DNA of 64,000 nt from Strigops habroptila (taxonomy: Eukaryota > Chordata > Aves > Psittaciformes > Psittacidae), in assembly GCF_004027225.2 (NCBI RefSeq), contig NC_044302.2, forward strand, positions 72,350,993-72,414,992, given 5' to 3'. Below, one piece after another: positions 13,401 to 24,696 of the stretch (positions are counted from its first letter, which is position 1; every line of letters starts with the position of its first letter). The notes under the pieces were generated by a model that had not been told where the DNA came from, did not search any database, and was given only the letters and a program-made list of their open reading frames with translations. Made by a program: the position numbers and the translations under genes.

Positions 13401-14183
13401 ACTTGTGCTTCCACCATTCATATGTCTGCAGCTTCACCAACTGTAACAAGCAAGGCAGGAAGTCAGTTGTATGAACCTTGCATTCAACAGAAAATAGTCA
13501 TTAACACCTGTATGCCTTTGGCACCTGGAACTCAAATAATGATTAATGGTACTCGTTTTGTTGTTCCACCGCAAGGCCTTGGAGCTGGCAGCCATGTTCT
13601 TCTTCTCTCTTGTAATACAAAACAGACTCCTCCTTTAACTATTAGCCATGGTCAAGAGGCTCAAGATGTACCAGTTGTTAATCCAGTAACTGCGAAAATC
13701 ATGCTAGCGCCAAGTAATCCATTAAGTTGGCAGATATCAAAACATTCTTTGAAAAGCTCCACAAAAATTGTGAACTCTTTTGGGTCTGCAGATCCTTTAC
13801 CCATCGTACATGCAACACCTCAGATATTTAGTACTCCAGCTAACTCATGTACTCCATTTTCTGCAGCGACACCATCTGTGTCTTCCATGATAAAATCTCC
13901 TGTCAATGTAGTAGCTACATCTTCTGTGGTTTCTGCCATTCATCTGCCAAACTCTCATTTACCAAGCAATACTTCGGTGCTTCACTTAGACACTTCTGTC
14001 AAAAAACTGTTGGTCAGTCCAGAGGGAGCCATTTTGAATGCTATAAATACTCCATCATCAAAAGTTTCTTCCATGTCTTCAGCATTGCTTCCTATTGCTG
14101 TATCCACAAGCAAAAATCCTACCACTGTCTTCCCTGCATCTCAGTCATCTTGCCTTGATAAACCTGACAAAGCTGCATCCTGA
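4342..14183 (+). CDS. BRD10: BRD10 (KIAA2026), 3' part of the gene: three coding exons, 5' part outside the window
   Basis: Bromodomain-containing protein 10, formerly KIAA2026, a large (about 2100 aa in human) probable nuclear protein. Joining 4342-4457, 8180-8367 and 10537-14183 gives one open frame with canonical AG/GT sites and consistent phases (2, then 1). The first joined residues, around 'ELLPWEPKLMKAFQRNR', and the C-terminus ending 'KPDKAAS' closely resemble the human protein (ending 'KPDTAAS' as I remember it). The bromodomain lies upstream and is not in the window. The visible part is mostly low-complexity, rich in Ser, Thr, Val and Pro and probably disordered, with a basic PRKKAK stretch that could be a nuclear localisation signal. 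The gene converges on MLANA, as in the mammalian locus. The molecular function is poorly known; a chromatin role is inferred from the bromodomain. Identity is very sure; exon edges are read from sequence. Confidence 0.93.
4790..5092 (-). mobile_element. Truncated avian endogenous retrovirus LTR (same family as the one at 53685)
   Basis: Begins TGTCATGG, the inner terminus of an LTR read in minus orientation. It then shares blocks with the element at 53685-54251: 'ggatggggaggagaat', the 'cgggttgaga' block, an interrupted CAA/AAT-rich tract, and 'caattgctcaccacctgc' followed by 'caatacccagccc'. Similarity stops near 5092, so only about the 3' half of the LTR is present. It has no coding content. 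Confidence 0.75.
5093..6330. other. BRD10 intron, no recognisable feature
   Basis: AT-rich intronic DNA between the truncated LTR and a more C-rich segment. No exon, RNA gene or repeat was recognised. Confidence 0.6.
6331..7072. repeat. C-rich intronic segment, probably repeat-derived, family not identified
   Basis: Composition changes from AT-rich to C/T/G-rich. From about 6680 to 7070 short words such as 'gacctg', 'cctgac' and 'cttgcctgctgatctgg' recur, giving a degenerate repetitive look. The segment abuts a CR1 tail on the right. An open frame of about 90 codons (6404-6679) runs through its left part but matches nothing I know and lacks convincing splice sites. An old LTR or satellite-like element is the best guess. 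Confidence 0.35.
7073..7147 (-). mobile_element. CR1 LINE 3' tail, minus orientation
   Basis: Short copy of the avian CR1 3' end: two 'atcatagaat' tail repeats followed by 'ggttagggttggaaaggacc' and the 'ccatgggc' block, read as the complement of CR1. Heavily 5'-truncated. Confidence 0.85.
7148..8179. other. BRD10 intron, no recognisable feature
   Basis: AT-rich DNA up to the acceptor at 8180. One short local near-duplication is visible: 'ttttggcctattgtta' occurs near 7840 and again near 7940. No gene seen. Confidence 0.6.
8180..8367 (+). CDS. BRD10: BRD10 internal coding exon
   Basis: A 188-nt exon between 'ttttcaag' and 'gtaagc'. It completes the split Arg codon and continues SRLKKDYDDF, then an acidic, Ser-rich linker ending KKDHPDN. 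It exits in phase 1, matching entry into the giant last exon. The open frame continues about 60 nt past the donor into the intron by chance. Confidence 0.88.
8619..9609 (-). mobile_element. LTR-like avian repeat with internal tandem units
   Basis: About 990 bp, minus orientation, with TG...CA type ends ('tgcattgag' complement at the right, 'ggctgccagatgcccaccc' near the left). Its layout and words match a repeat I recall as common in bird genomes: a 'tttgatttattac' block, a C-rich block, then an array of diverged units each starting near 'ctgctccagtgtggg'. Unit starts are near 9023, 9068, 9117, 9164, 9216, 9259 and 9331, so spacing is about 43-72 bp. The family name is not certain; an endogenous retrovirus LTR is most likely. 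Short open frames on both strands here are by-products. Confidence 0.7.
9023..9360. repeat. Diverged tandem array inside the LTR-like repeat
   Basis: Seven imperfect units built on 'ctgctccagtgtggg...cacaggctgcagtccttcag', with period roughly 45-70 bp. Units differ at many positions, so the array is old. Confidence 0.65.
9610..10536. other. BRD10 intron next to the giant exon; left part may be further retroviral remnant
   Basis: The first 450 bp keep the C-rich composition of the neighbouring LTR-like element, without clear protein similarity. The remainder becomes T-rich up to the acceptor at 10536. No exon is recognised. Confidence 0.5.
10537..14183 (+). CDS. BRD10: BRD10 giant last coding exon
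   Basis: An uninterrupted 3647-nt exon that starts after 'ccttgcag' and ends at a TGA (14181-14183). It adds about 1214 residues. The ATG at 10542 is internal, not a start, because the exon is entered in frame five bases earlier (Asp-Glu-Met). Numbering from that Met, a basic PRKKAK motif lies near residues 52-57. A repeated Ser/Thr/Val-rich body follows. Two islands near the C-terminus are strongly conserved with the human protein as I remember it: one around 'GTRFVVPPQGLGAG' (about residue 1000) and one around 'KKLLVSPEGAILN' (about residue 1155). These may be the functional or binding segments of an otherwise disordered tail. Long reading frames on the opposite strand inside this exon are shadows. 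Confidence 0.95.
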
Positions 14184-14765
14184 ATTTATCGAAAATGAGC
14201 CACTTTGAAATTTTGGGGATTCTTCTGACTTTGAAAGTTGTAACTATTGAATAATTTCTTATGTTGTTTGAAACAGTTGATTTACTAAAAATTACTTGAG
14301 ATTACTGTTCTTTCCTGTTTACCTGTGGGGATTAAGAAGAAAAGTTTTAGTTTGTTGGAAATTTTCAGAGTTCTTTAGTAAAAAGGTCAGAAACAAGTAA
14401 TGAATTCATTAAACATCTTAGTTTGGAGAAACCTAGCCTTTTGCACATGCTCCATCTTACAGTATGGACTGTTTGCCAGTGTTTATGACAGTATATATCT
14501 CCTTTTTATTTGTCAAATTTATTTTTTGTTTCTGTAAAAAAATATTTATGCATTGTAAAAATGCAATCTATGGTATAGAATTGTACATATTCATAAATTC
14601 CTAACAATCTGTACTAAACTATATGTACAAAGAACTCTGCTGTCTTATTTATGTTTTGTTTACATATGTATAGTTTTTTAAGTATTTTAGTAATTTTGGA
14701 CCAGTGTACTGTTTAGCAACAATGCGGAAGAATCTGCATATAATAAATCAAGTTGCTGTACTGCT
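14184..14765 (+). other. BRD10: BRD10 3' untranslated region with a poly(A) signal
   Basis: AT-rich sequence directly after the BRD10 stop. It contains an AATAAA hexamer at 14742-14747, the first good polyadenylation signal downstream of the stop, so cleavage is expected about 15-25 nt later. A second AATAAA at about 15006 could support a longer transcript. The extent is inferred. Confidence 0.6.
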
Positions 14766-17700
14766 TTGTGTTGGCAATAGTTTAAAAATGTGTGTATCTA
14801 TTGCATCACGGCAGAATACATATATACATTGTCCTGCTTAATGCAGGTGCATCTCAGCTGTTGGAATATAGTAGAATGAAGTTATTTAATCTCTTCTGCT
14901 CTTCTTTGTGGTTTACATCTCACATGATTTAATAGGAGCTGGAAGGAAGGCCATCTTGATCTTCCCAACACAGGGCAGGATATAACCCATACTTCATTCA
15001 TTCTTAATAAATGTTTCATCATATTGTGTAAAATCTTCAGTGATGTGGTAAGGCTAGAAATCGTTTCCGAGACACCAGTCTTAAATCGCACTGGTTGCAG
15101 TTGAGGACTACCATGTTTTGTCATAAAGCTTACAGATATGTTCATTGTTCTCTTTTTTACAGTCCTGTATGCATTTCCAGGTGTCTGGTAGCTGTAAACG
15201 CTCTGTAAGCTTCCATCTAGTCATAACAAACTGTCCAGTTTTTTCACCAGTCACACTTTCTAGATTTGTAAATTTTTTTTGTTTAGCTTTCAATTGTTCT
15301 GTCTGCAAGGATACTGCTAAAACATCACACAGTATTAAAGGAGGCCTTACTAGTGCTTTGAGTGGGAATAATTCACATATTACATAAATCTTCCCATTTA
15401 TGCACTGTATTCAATATTTGTTGGCTTAGGTTCAGCTTTTGATCTGTTAAAACCCTTGGGTTATTTTCTGCAGGTCAGCTGAGTTCACAGCTGCCTGCTG
15501 CAGTGTTCATGGAAATAGAAAAGTTTTTTTGTTTCTTTTGAGATTTAGCATATACTGACTTAGCTGCCTATGTAGGAGCTCTTATTTTATGGAAGATGAT
15601 GATTTTAGAAGTGTTGTATTAAAATCTAAAGTCATAGTCTCTGTTAGTTGCTTGAAAGATCCAGTCTCAGTCTGAACACTTTGTATGTGTAGGATTTTTT
15701 TGTGTTTTTTCTTTTTTTAGACACTAGGAGGGAAGATTTCAGAACTCCTCATGAATGTTAGTTGCCTTTTAAATAGCTATGACTTTAAAGGGGGATAAAA
15801 GCTTACATACCTTTACTTAGCAGCATTCTTAGACTGATTTTCATCAAGATGAAGCTTCAGCTTTGCTCGTCATCCTGTTGAGTTTTCTCCTTCCCTTCCC
15901 CATTTGCTATACAGCTTGGCTGTTTGGATCTTGGGTGGAAAAATGAGACCACAGCTTAATCCCTCTATTGGGATTATTGAAGGGAAGGTAGCTTCCATTC
16001 ATTTTGTTCTGAAAAGTAATCTGGTAACTAGTTAACTAGAATTCTGTGGAAGCGGGGGGAAGAAAGGCTTGTGCGTTCCGTAGGTGCCTTTCCTTTCTGC
16101 AGTAACTAGAAACTTTGAATTGGGAAGTTGCCTCTCAGCAATCTCCATCTTATCTCAGGGTTAGGAAAGATGGAAGCTGTCAGTTTTAGGGAGGCAGAAG
16201 GTTTGATTTTATTTTGGAAAAAGCTGCCTATTTCTCATTAAAGGTAATCAATTTTGACGATGCCTAGCAGTAAGTGCTGCCTGCCTGCCAGAGTTTACAG
16301 TATTAAGGCTTTTTAAATCTGACTGCATTTTGCAGTTGAATATTGCAGGTGACTTTTCCAACAGAGGAAGATGGCAGAGAATGGCAATTTCTTCCTTTGA
16401 CATTTTACATACTCTAAAACCATATATACCAGCAACACATTTTATTTCCGTTTCACTGGTCGAACCTTGGGACTGACTTTCCTGGATTTTTCTCTTCTCT
16501 TACAATGGCTGTTTTTCCTTTTTAATTTTTATTTCTCTTTGTTGTCGGGCGAATGTCTGCATTGTTTGGAAAGCTTAAGATTAGGTTCTACTGTTGCAGG
16601 CAGCCTGGAGAAGAAACTCTTGCATGACATTTTTCTGTGTGCTAATGTAGTAGAAAGTTTTATGCTATAATTAACTCTAATAAAGAGAAAAGTTAGAAAA
16701 GCTTAACGGAGGAACTTGGAACTCAAGCTACTTGCCTGAATGATTTCTTAGAGATTTTCTGAATTAGTATGATAATATTTTGTAATTGCTTTATAAGTAT
16801 TTTATAATTTGGGAGTCATAAACTTTGCATCATGCAAAGTTTGATTCAGTTTGATTAGAATTTCATGGACTTTTATTCTCTACTGGACACATGTTCAGAT
16901 TCCAAATTCTATTGGAAAAAGGCTTGAGACTGCTATGTAATGAGTTTGCATGATTCATTATTTTGTAAAAACAAATTTTAGTCAATTTTCTGAATAAAAT
17001 TCCTCTTCCCATCATTCTTCTCCGATAATATAAATGTTGCTCAGAGTAAGAATTTCTTTCAAATGAAAGTAAATAGCCGTTGGCAATTTGCTATGTATCT
17101 TTTGTTCTCTGGACCAAATATATAGTGCTACCTATAGCACAAAAAACTGAAAAAAGTAGGTTATAGTCCAGAATGAAAAAGCTGTCTTTGATGAAAATGA
17201 AAAAAATATCTTTGATGTTTACCTAAATGGACATATTCTGCACAATAGTATCACTTTGCTTTGAGTGGAAAATGACATTCATTTTGCCTCACTGTTCAAA
17301 CCCATGTGTGTGCTGCCATTTTCTTCTAGGGATTCTGCCTCTGCCCTATACTAGGCACAATTAGGCTTCACAAATTATCAGGATTCATAGAAGTACCTGT
17401 TCAAACCAAGTGTTACTGTCAAGTCATTCAAACCCACTCCGATTTCACCAACATAAAAAAAGAGTACAATGGGAAAAATGAATCAGAAATTCTCCTGACA
17501 AGCAAGAGAAGAGAAACTTACTATTTGCCTCATATATGTAGGTCAGAAAATTACTAAAAGCTGGCATTTGAAGGGAGTCCATAGCCTCATTACAGTTTGT
17601 TTCATAGCTGGTTTTGCTTATATTTTGTAGTACTGCAGAATTTTAGTAGCCCAAATTGATTTTAAAGTAAATTAGTAATTTCTATTAAATATGAATGTTT

Positions 17701-17817
17701 GTTATGACGAGGCTGTTTCCTTTAAAAAGAACAGCAGAAGGTGCTCACAAAAGCTTAAATTCATGTATCCTGTTCTCTGTAAGCTGCACCTAAAGTGAGT
17801 TTACTGGCTCAAGATTA
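14766..17817. other. Intergenic, between convergent BRD10 and MLANA; nothing recognised
   Basis: AT-rich DNA with only short chance reading frames. No RNA gene or repeat identified. Confidence 0.6.
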
Positions 17818-18450
17818 GTAATACCATATCAGACTACAGGTCCATCTGTCCTCCCATCATGTCTCTTGAAGCAGTCAACAGTCGCAGTCTGGAAGAGCAT
17901 AATAAAAGGCCTGAATATTCTTCTAGTATCTACTAATCTGTGAGCCAGTCTTCCTCAGACAGCTGTGATTTTTTTTTTCAATTTAATAGCCCTCGGTGTA
18001 TATTTGTTATTAAATTGACCAATATTTTCTAGAATTCTTCTTGAACACAGATAAACTATTACCATCCACAGCCTCGTCTGACAAAGAGCTTTTCACGATG
18101 TGTAAATAAACCTGTTTGTTTCTGAACCTGGCACCTGCTAGTTTTATTTGGCATAAATAATATTTGTACTTTAAGATACAATAAGCCTTTGCTCCTTTCT
18201 CATTTTTCCATGTGGCCTATGTAGACCTTTGCCATGTTGGTTGTGTCTTTTCTGGAGTAAAGAGACATCATCAATTATTTCTTATATGGAAATAATCAGT
18301 TACTGTCATTGCTGTTTGTACCTTTTTCAGTTTTACTATATCCATGAGATGTGGGATCAGAATAATGTATGTTCTAAAATCACTATGAATCTATTCAGCA
18401 GTGTGGTGATGATTATTCCCTCGTAAGAATTATTTCAATTTTGGGGGGTG
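17818..18450 (-). mobile_element. Ancient CR1-like LINE remnant, minus orientation
   Basis: Read on the plus strand, the order of degraded blocks follows an old amniote CR1 found widely in turtles and crocodiles: 'ggtccatctgtcctccc' near 17840, 'agcagtcaacagt' near 17871, 'ttcttcttgaacac' near 18035, 'tctgacaaagagctt' near 18077, 'acctttttcagttttac' near 18320 and 'gagatgtgggatcagaa' near 18346. Divergence is high throughout with many small indels, so the insertion predates birds. This rests on remembered consensus, not a search. Confidence 0.6.
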
Positions 18451-19604
18451 GGGTTCTGACTATGATTTAGCCTTGTACTAACTTTTTCGTAGAAATAACA
18501 ATTGTAAACCAAATTCACAGAAGTATAAAAGTAAATTCAATCCATCCTGTAAGACTATACCAGAATATCATGGCTCTAAAGACCTGATCTTTAAACCAGA
18601 TTATTGAAACCAGTGTAAGTGTGGCACTGTTCTTCCCTCTGTACAGTTCCTACTTTTATTTACTTTGCCTCTCTGGGAAATGTAAAAAGACAAACTGCTG
18701 TAATGATTTTGAACATGATTGTATTTCTCATTATTTTTGTGCATAGAGTACAAGCTTTAATTCTGTATGTTAGGTGCATGATCATTTTAAACACATTGGC
18801 ACACAAAAAATGGTGAGTTGTTGAGGAGGCCACTTTTGCAAACATGACACAGATTATGTTCTATTTTAAATATTTTCCTTGAAACTACAGTTTGTCATAA
18901 AACAAACTTTAAGGTCTTGATAAACATGTCTTCTTTTTTCAAAAGATCAGACTATCTATAGCTCATGGGCACTTAGTACCAGCAGGTATGTTGAGATTCT
19001 GTCCACAAAATGTACTGGTATTTGTAGAATCATTCTTCACTCCCTTGTTTTTAATCACATGAAGCAGTAAAATAGAATATCAGAGAGGGATTTGTGATTG
19101 GGTAGTATTATGTATCACAGGGTGTCTTGGTTATAATAAGAAAATAGTGGAATTAGGATAGAATCAATTAACGATGTATAAAAGGTAGGTATTTTTAGCA
19201 TATTCAGTTTTAACTGAGGAGGAGGAATTGCTTACATTTATTTATGAAAAACCAATTCATATCAGCAACATGGCAATACTAAAATTACAATAGTTTGTTT
19301 GAGGCTTGTCTGGCCAGTATTCTACAGTTCAACTGCCTTCAAAACACTGCTCTTGCTTGTAGAGTGCTTTTCTGCAAGGTGATTTTAGAAGAACCTTTAA
19401 TAGGCAAACACTTTCAGGTGGGGGAAACCAGTCTGAAAGTGTTTTCCTCCTTCAATGGCCCAAGAAATTGATGCAAAAACTAACCTTTTGTTAAAAAATA
19501 GCCCATATTGGAAGTGAGTTCCTTAGTTTGGTGGCTGGAATGCAAGTGATTGATACAGCTGGTACAGCAGTCCAGTCTTTGTATAAGCTGCACCTGTGAC
19601 TTTA
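18451..19604. other. Intergenic, nothing recognised
   Basis: AT-rich DNA between two old repeat fragments. No coding or RNA feature seen. Confidence 0.55.
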
Positions 19605-19750
19605 TCTCACTGTGGTGGCCAGTAGAGAATGCTTAGCAAAAAGAACAAGAAATAGAACAAGTGTGAATGCATCTTACCGGTATGTGTACATAGCCTCCAA
19701 CAGTAATTCCAGAATAATCGTGTGAACTCAGCCTGGACTTGTCTGTGGCA
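19605..19750 (-). mobile_element. Possible short ancient CR1-like fragment
   Basis: Contains 'gtggccagtagagaatgctt', which resembles the 'gtggccagtagcagatgctt' block of the same ancient CR1 group as at 17818, followed by weaker matches. Too short and diverged to be sure. Confidence 0.4.
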
Positions 19751-21563
19751 TGAAAGAACAGATTCCGCAGCCAGGGATTTTGGTACTGGAAAAAGGTGAG
19801 CAGTAATTCAGAGAAGCAGAGCAGAAAAAAAAAGAGAAAAATGGACATAAAAGCATAAAATTGCTTCTCCAGTTCAAGTTGTGGTAGGAGAGGTGCATGA
19901 ATCCTGCTAAAAAGTGTAAGTTTCGAGTGAGGAATTGACTCTGAAGTACTGTTTTTGTCCTTCCTCTTGGTGAGGGCAAAAAATGAGGTGTAGAGCATGT
20001 GGGCTGCATATCCTGGGGATTACAAATGTAAGACTGTATCAACACCAGAAACGTTCAGGGAGAGATTTCTGGAGATACAAAAAAAGGAGTAATTTATACA
20101 AGATAGGCATCTGATACCTTAAAATTCCTTGCAAGGACTGGCCCATGTGACTCCAGCAAAAGTGGAATTTACTGCTGTCACATGGCAAAAGTTTTTTTGG
20201 GGAACTGGAGAAGACAGTAGTAGTGGTTTGTAGCTTTGTTGTCAATGGTGTTGGCATATTGAATTCTTGACACATTCTCCTCCTTTTTTTCCTGGTAAAA
20301 TACGGCTCAGTAGGCTCTGGTTTTCTTTTGATAAGTAGATTTGAGACACAGGTCAGGGAGGATGAGGATGACATGGACACGCGTCTGTCATTCATATTCC
20401 CATGAGCACAAGGCATTTATGAACACTGCTACCCTCAAAAATGTGGTCTTTTTTATTGGCCCAAGAGTAGAACCTATGTGGATAAAACGTCTTGAAGAGC
20501 AAGGGAACTAACAGTTCTTTCTGTTCATTAGAAACCAGCCTGCCCTTGAGCCAAGGATTTTGTGGGGAAAGGAAATCAAGAGAAAATTGAAGGATTGAGT
20601 AAGGATACAGAATACGGAGGGTCAGTTCCACAAGGTGCACAAGGGCTGGTTTTTAGCGGTCAGCATGGATGGGTTGTGTAAATAGTAGCTGTAGAAACAT
20701 TTTTAAAATCTCCCCTGCTGCTAGTTTACCTTTATTACTGTATGTAAAGTTCAGTGCTGGTATGTGGCCAAAAGACAACGCTGGAGACTTGCAAGCACTT
20801 TTCAGATTTAATGGGCAACAAAATATGTTCAATGAAATGGCGTGAACATACAACAGCCTTTCAGTTTTGTTGCACAGTTTAATATGTAGTCAGCAGAAAA
20901 GTACACGAGAAAACACTACTTCTCCAAAGCACAGAGGATTTCGTTAACCGCTTTCTTTATGTAAGAAGTGAAAATAAGCTTGCTTTTAAAGGCAAGAAAA
21001 TATTCTTAAGTCATGTAGGTACATGGACATACACCGGCAAAATAATGGATATTTTACCAATATTAGACGTAAATATGAATCAAAATATACTCATAATGTT
21101 TTAACTGAAAAATTACAAGCAATATGGTTAATACTAATACACTTTTTGAGTCCAAGATGATGTATCTACATTCCCAACTGCAGCAGGTATTAAACCACAA
21201 GAGACTGCTGAGGTCAATGTCACTGGATTGTCTTGGCGACCAGCTGCATATGCCAGTCCTGTTACACTGGATTGGTGAGACTCCAATAAACCAAGTGCTT
21301 CCTGCGGAAAGTCACTGGTACTTTTTTTTACCATAGCCCTCTGATGTATGCAGTATATACCCTCTGGCTCTTGGCCCCATGAGTGTTTTGCTACATGGTT
21401 TAGAATGCCAGAAATACTGCACTCATCAGCGCCAGCTGCATTTTATCTTTGTGCAATGGCTGGGATGGCTGACCAATATTCTGGAGTCTTTTAAGACCTA
21501 CATTGGGACTTGTAACCTCATCAGGAAGTAGATGATGGATCATCTATTCATCATCTAATCATC
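19751..21563. other. Intergenic, only chance reading frames
   Basis: Several overlapping 60-125 codon open frames on the minus strand (19633-20853) have no start context, no splice logic and no familiar motif. They follow a pyrimidine-rich minus strand. I see no gene. Confidence 0.5.
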
Positions 21564-21599
21564 ATTCCAGGTATGATCCAGCAGGATCATACCAGGAAT
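21564..21599. repeat. Inverted repeat, 16-bp arms, 4-nt loop
   Basis: Arms at 21564-21579 and 21584-21599 pair at 15 of 16 positions; the single mismatch is A opposite A at 21569/21594. The loop is AGCA. A transcript from either strand would fold into a tight hairpin. Confidence 0.85.
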
Positions 21600-22872
21600 C
21601 CAAAAACAGACAATGCAACTCCTGCTGCCATTGTAATTTACCAATTTGACCAAAACACGCTGTATTAATGAAATACATGCCTTGTTTCCAAGTTGTTCAT
21701 TGTATCTATGTGATGGTTGCATGCATAGCTATAGATGTTGTTATATACAAGCTCCTGTTGTACAGATAAACTTTGATAACACTGTGACTACTTTTCTGAT
21801 GGAAGCCATTTAATGTAGACCAGTAGCAAGCAGAGCTTCATTCCCAGCTATGACCAGCCACCTCACTTCTTCAGCATCCCATCACCATTCCATCTCCTAA
21901 ATCAATCTCCTTGAGTTGAGGAGAACTCAAACTGCCCATGGGTTTCTTCATTTTCTCATTTGGTGGAAGAAAATAAAGCACAAATACCATGTTTGTTGAG
22001 AATTATAGTTGTAATACAAGGCATCTTATAGCAGCCTGGTTGGAAAGCGGGTAAAAAAGGAGGAGCAGGAGATCTTTGACTTTTACACTCTTTCTATACA
22101 TACATGACCACACGAGAGAAATTATAAATCTAAATTTTGGTGACCATTTGTTACTCTCGGGGCATATGACTGTCTAATAGGACAGCCTTTCCTGGAAATT
22201 TGAGAACTCTATACTACATTCGCCATGTGTGGTAGTTGCAAAGTTTCTCTTTCTTCTTAAAGGGACAGACATCCTAGAAAGTTTTAGCTTGTCTTTAGTG
22301 AATTGCGGTGTGATTGAGTGTAATACCGAAGGTAATTGTAATGTAGCCTGTTCTTGCAGCATGCATCTTTGGCAACTACAAGTCTCTGGCTTTCAGATTC
22401 TGACTTGTCCTCTGTTAGTGTTTTTTAATGGATCAGCAGTCAGCCTCTCCAGTGCACCCTCGTTCGGCGTAGAGTTAGGTTTGGAAAATGGAATCTGTGA
22501 GGGTGTTTAGCGTAACTGATGAAGCTTCCACCTCTCAAATATAGAATTCTATGAACCTCTATTTCTTACTCTTTTTTCTATGTGCAAATTAAAATCTGAG
22601 ACCACTGTCTAACTGTGTCTATAAATAAAGAATACTGCTTTCACAGGGAGGAAAAATGGGAAGACTGAAACCAGGATAGGTTTCCAAGAGAGCTTACCTT
22701 TCCTTTAAGTATCTATAAATTAATGTCAGAGTTCAACAGTTTCAGCTCTGGCTGCTGACCAATTCTAACAATTTGGCCTTATATAGTTCTGGAACTAAAT
22801 TAATATTTCTACTTGGTCAGTGTTAACTTCCTCATGAGCTTCTGAAATGGCTGATAACATACTTAATGCTGA

Positions 22873-22910
22873 TACTTGATCCCACACTGAAAAATGTGTG
22901 GGATCAAGTA
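22873..22910. repeat. Perfect inverted repeat, 15-bp arms, 8-nt loop
   Basis: 'tacttgatcccacac' at 22873-22887 is the exact reverse complement of 22896-22910, separated by 'tgaaaaat'. It lies in the gene-free stretch about 1.7 kb downstream of the MLANA stop codon. Confidence 0.9.
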
Positions 22911-24627
22911 AAACTATTTGAACTCTAAGCACTTCACTTCTTTATAGTAATTAATTTTTATAGAAATTACTTTTTTTCTCAGCCATGAATGTGTATGTCA
23001 GCTGGATTCAACTGTAGCACCACGCAGTCTTTTGAAAAGATGTTGCCCCAGGATAGAATTGCAGAGTACACAGTTGCTAAACATCATTAGCCTCGAGCTT
23101 TAGCTTACAAAATCTGCAAAAAAATAGTCAGCCATTGTGTTCTACATCTCTGAAGCTGACTAGTTATAAGCTGGCATTTTGTATATTTTCCTGTGTATTT
23201 TTCTTCTTGCCACTAAAGAAGTCCACAGAAGTTTTTCCTTAAAGGTGTATGTTGGAAATGACACATATTTCTAAATACAAATTTCTAAATACAAATAGCA
23301 ACTAAACTGATAAAACCAGATATATTTATTATGACCTTTCACAGAAATTAGCTATTTATTACCGTCTAACAAGTATCTAATATTACTAATCTATAGAAAC
23401 ACTTTCATTAAAAAAGAAACATTTCCAAAAACCTGTGTCTTATTATTTATCACCATACATGGAGTTTGTGTAAGGCAAGTAAGTCTCCCTTGTATTTAAT
23501 TTTTTTGTTTGTTTTAAAGTGTTTGTGTTTGCATATTTGATGACAACTGGATTTTTTACTAATAGCAGATAATTGTTTTATGAAAATAGTTTTCTTCTGT
23601 AACTACTTTTCATTTTAACAAATGTTCAGTTTTAGCTGCCTCCTGCTGTGAGATACCAGGTCTTGTGTATAAATGTGTTGATCAGCATATAATCTTAAGT
23701 AATAATCTGACAAGTAAACAATAACAAAACAGGCTAAGTACACAATAGCTGCCAAATGTACGTAGCCTAATTTGTGTGTATCACAATTATTTGTTTACTA
23801 TTACTGCTAGTGTTCTGTCAACCTGAAAGTATATCTTGGAGTCTGCTGTCTCCTGTATTCTTCAAGGAACAGGGGCTTCACACGTTTTCTTATATTTGTT
23901 TCATCCCATTAGAAACAGATGACACATAAAGCTCTGCATCTGAGAAGTTCTTTTGCTTTCTTACAAGACTGCCAGAAGGAAACTAAAGGTCATCATCACT
24001 ATACCCAGTGACCGGTATAACATAACATGGACTCTAAATAGAAATTTCTGGATTGCCTGGATCATGTTTTGTGAGGAATTATTTCATTACAAGTACATAA
24101 ACAAGTGATGTGAGGTAAAAGCCTGCTGTAAAACACAGTCACTTTTTGCCAGTTAATGGAAGAACTGCTGGTAGGGAAAATGGTTGGTCTTTGTCACAGG
24201 ACATGTAATCAAATGGTTTTGTCTACTTTATGACAGATTCTTGTACATTACGTTCCAGGGAATAGTTTAGAGAATAAGCAGGAAGATGAAAACAAAGGTG
24301 CCAACACTTTCTATTCTGGTTGATACTCCATGGTATATACTTACTCTTGGTAGATCTATGAAGGATGCAAGATCCCCAGACTTAAGTACAGTGTATTATC
24401 TGATGACAGGAAATGAAAAACTTAAACCAGCAGCACATTCAGATTTATTGAGGCTTTTCAAGAACCAGTTCTGTAAACTAAGAAGCAAAAATTCCAGCAA
24501 CTGCTAGTGAAAGCATGTGAATTTTTTTAAATTATTTTAGCCTTAAGAAAGTTAAGCGTGTGCAGAAAACTAAGAGGGAGCATGAAGAAATTGAATCAGT
24601 ATGTTTAGAGTTTAAGATCTCCTGTTA
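22911..24627. other. MLANA 3' flank, including its probable 3' UTR
   Basis: On the minus strand the first AATAAA downstream of the MLANA stop is at about 24444-24449 (plus strand 'tttatt'), implying a short 3' UTR of about 200 nt. Later signals further left are also possible. Nothing else is recognised. Confidence 0.45.
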
Positions 24628-24696
24628 TCATGGTGAATAAGGTGGAGGTGAGTGATCTGCAGTAATTTTGTCATAAGCTGGTGGAGCATCAGGTAC
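24628..24696 (-). CDS. MLANA: MLANA last coding exon
   Basis: Acceptor 'ccttaccacag' (minus strand) followed by 22 codons beginning VPDAPPAY and ending SPPPYSP, then TGA. This is the most conserved part of the protein. Confidence 0.95.
   Translation of the reverse strand, partial: VPDAPPAYDKITADHSPPPYSP

Noticed and set aside
19633-20853. A cluster of minus-strand open frames sharing a PWL motif
   Set aside because: The shared three-residue motif is too short, the frames are disconnected, and part overlaps a probable ancient repeat fragment.
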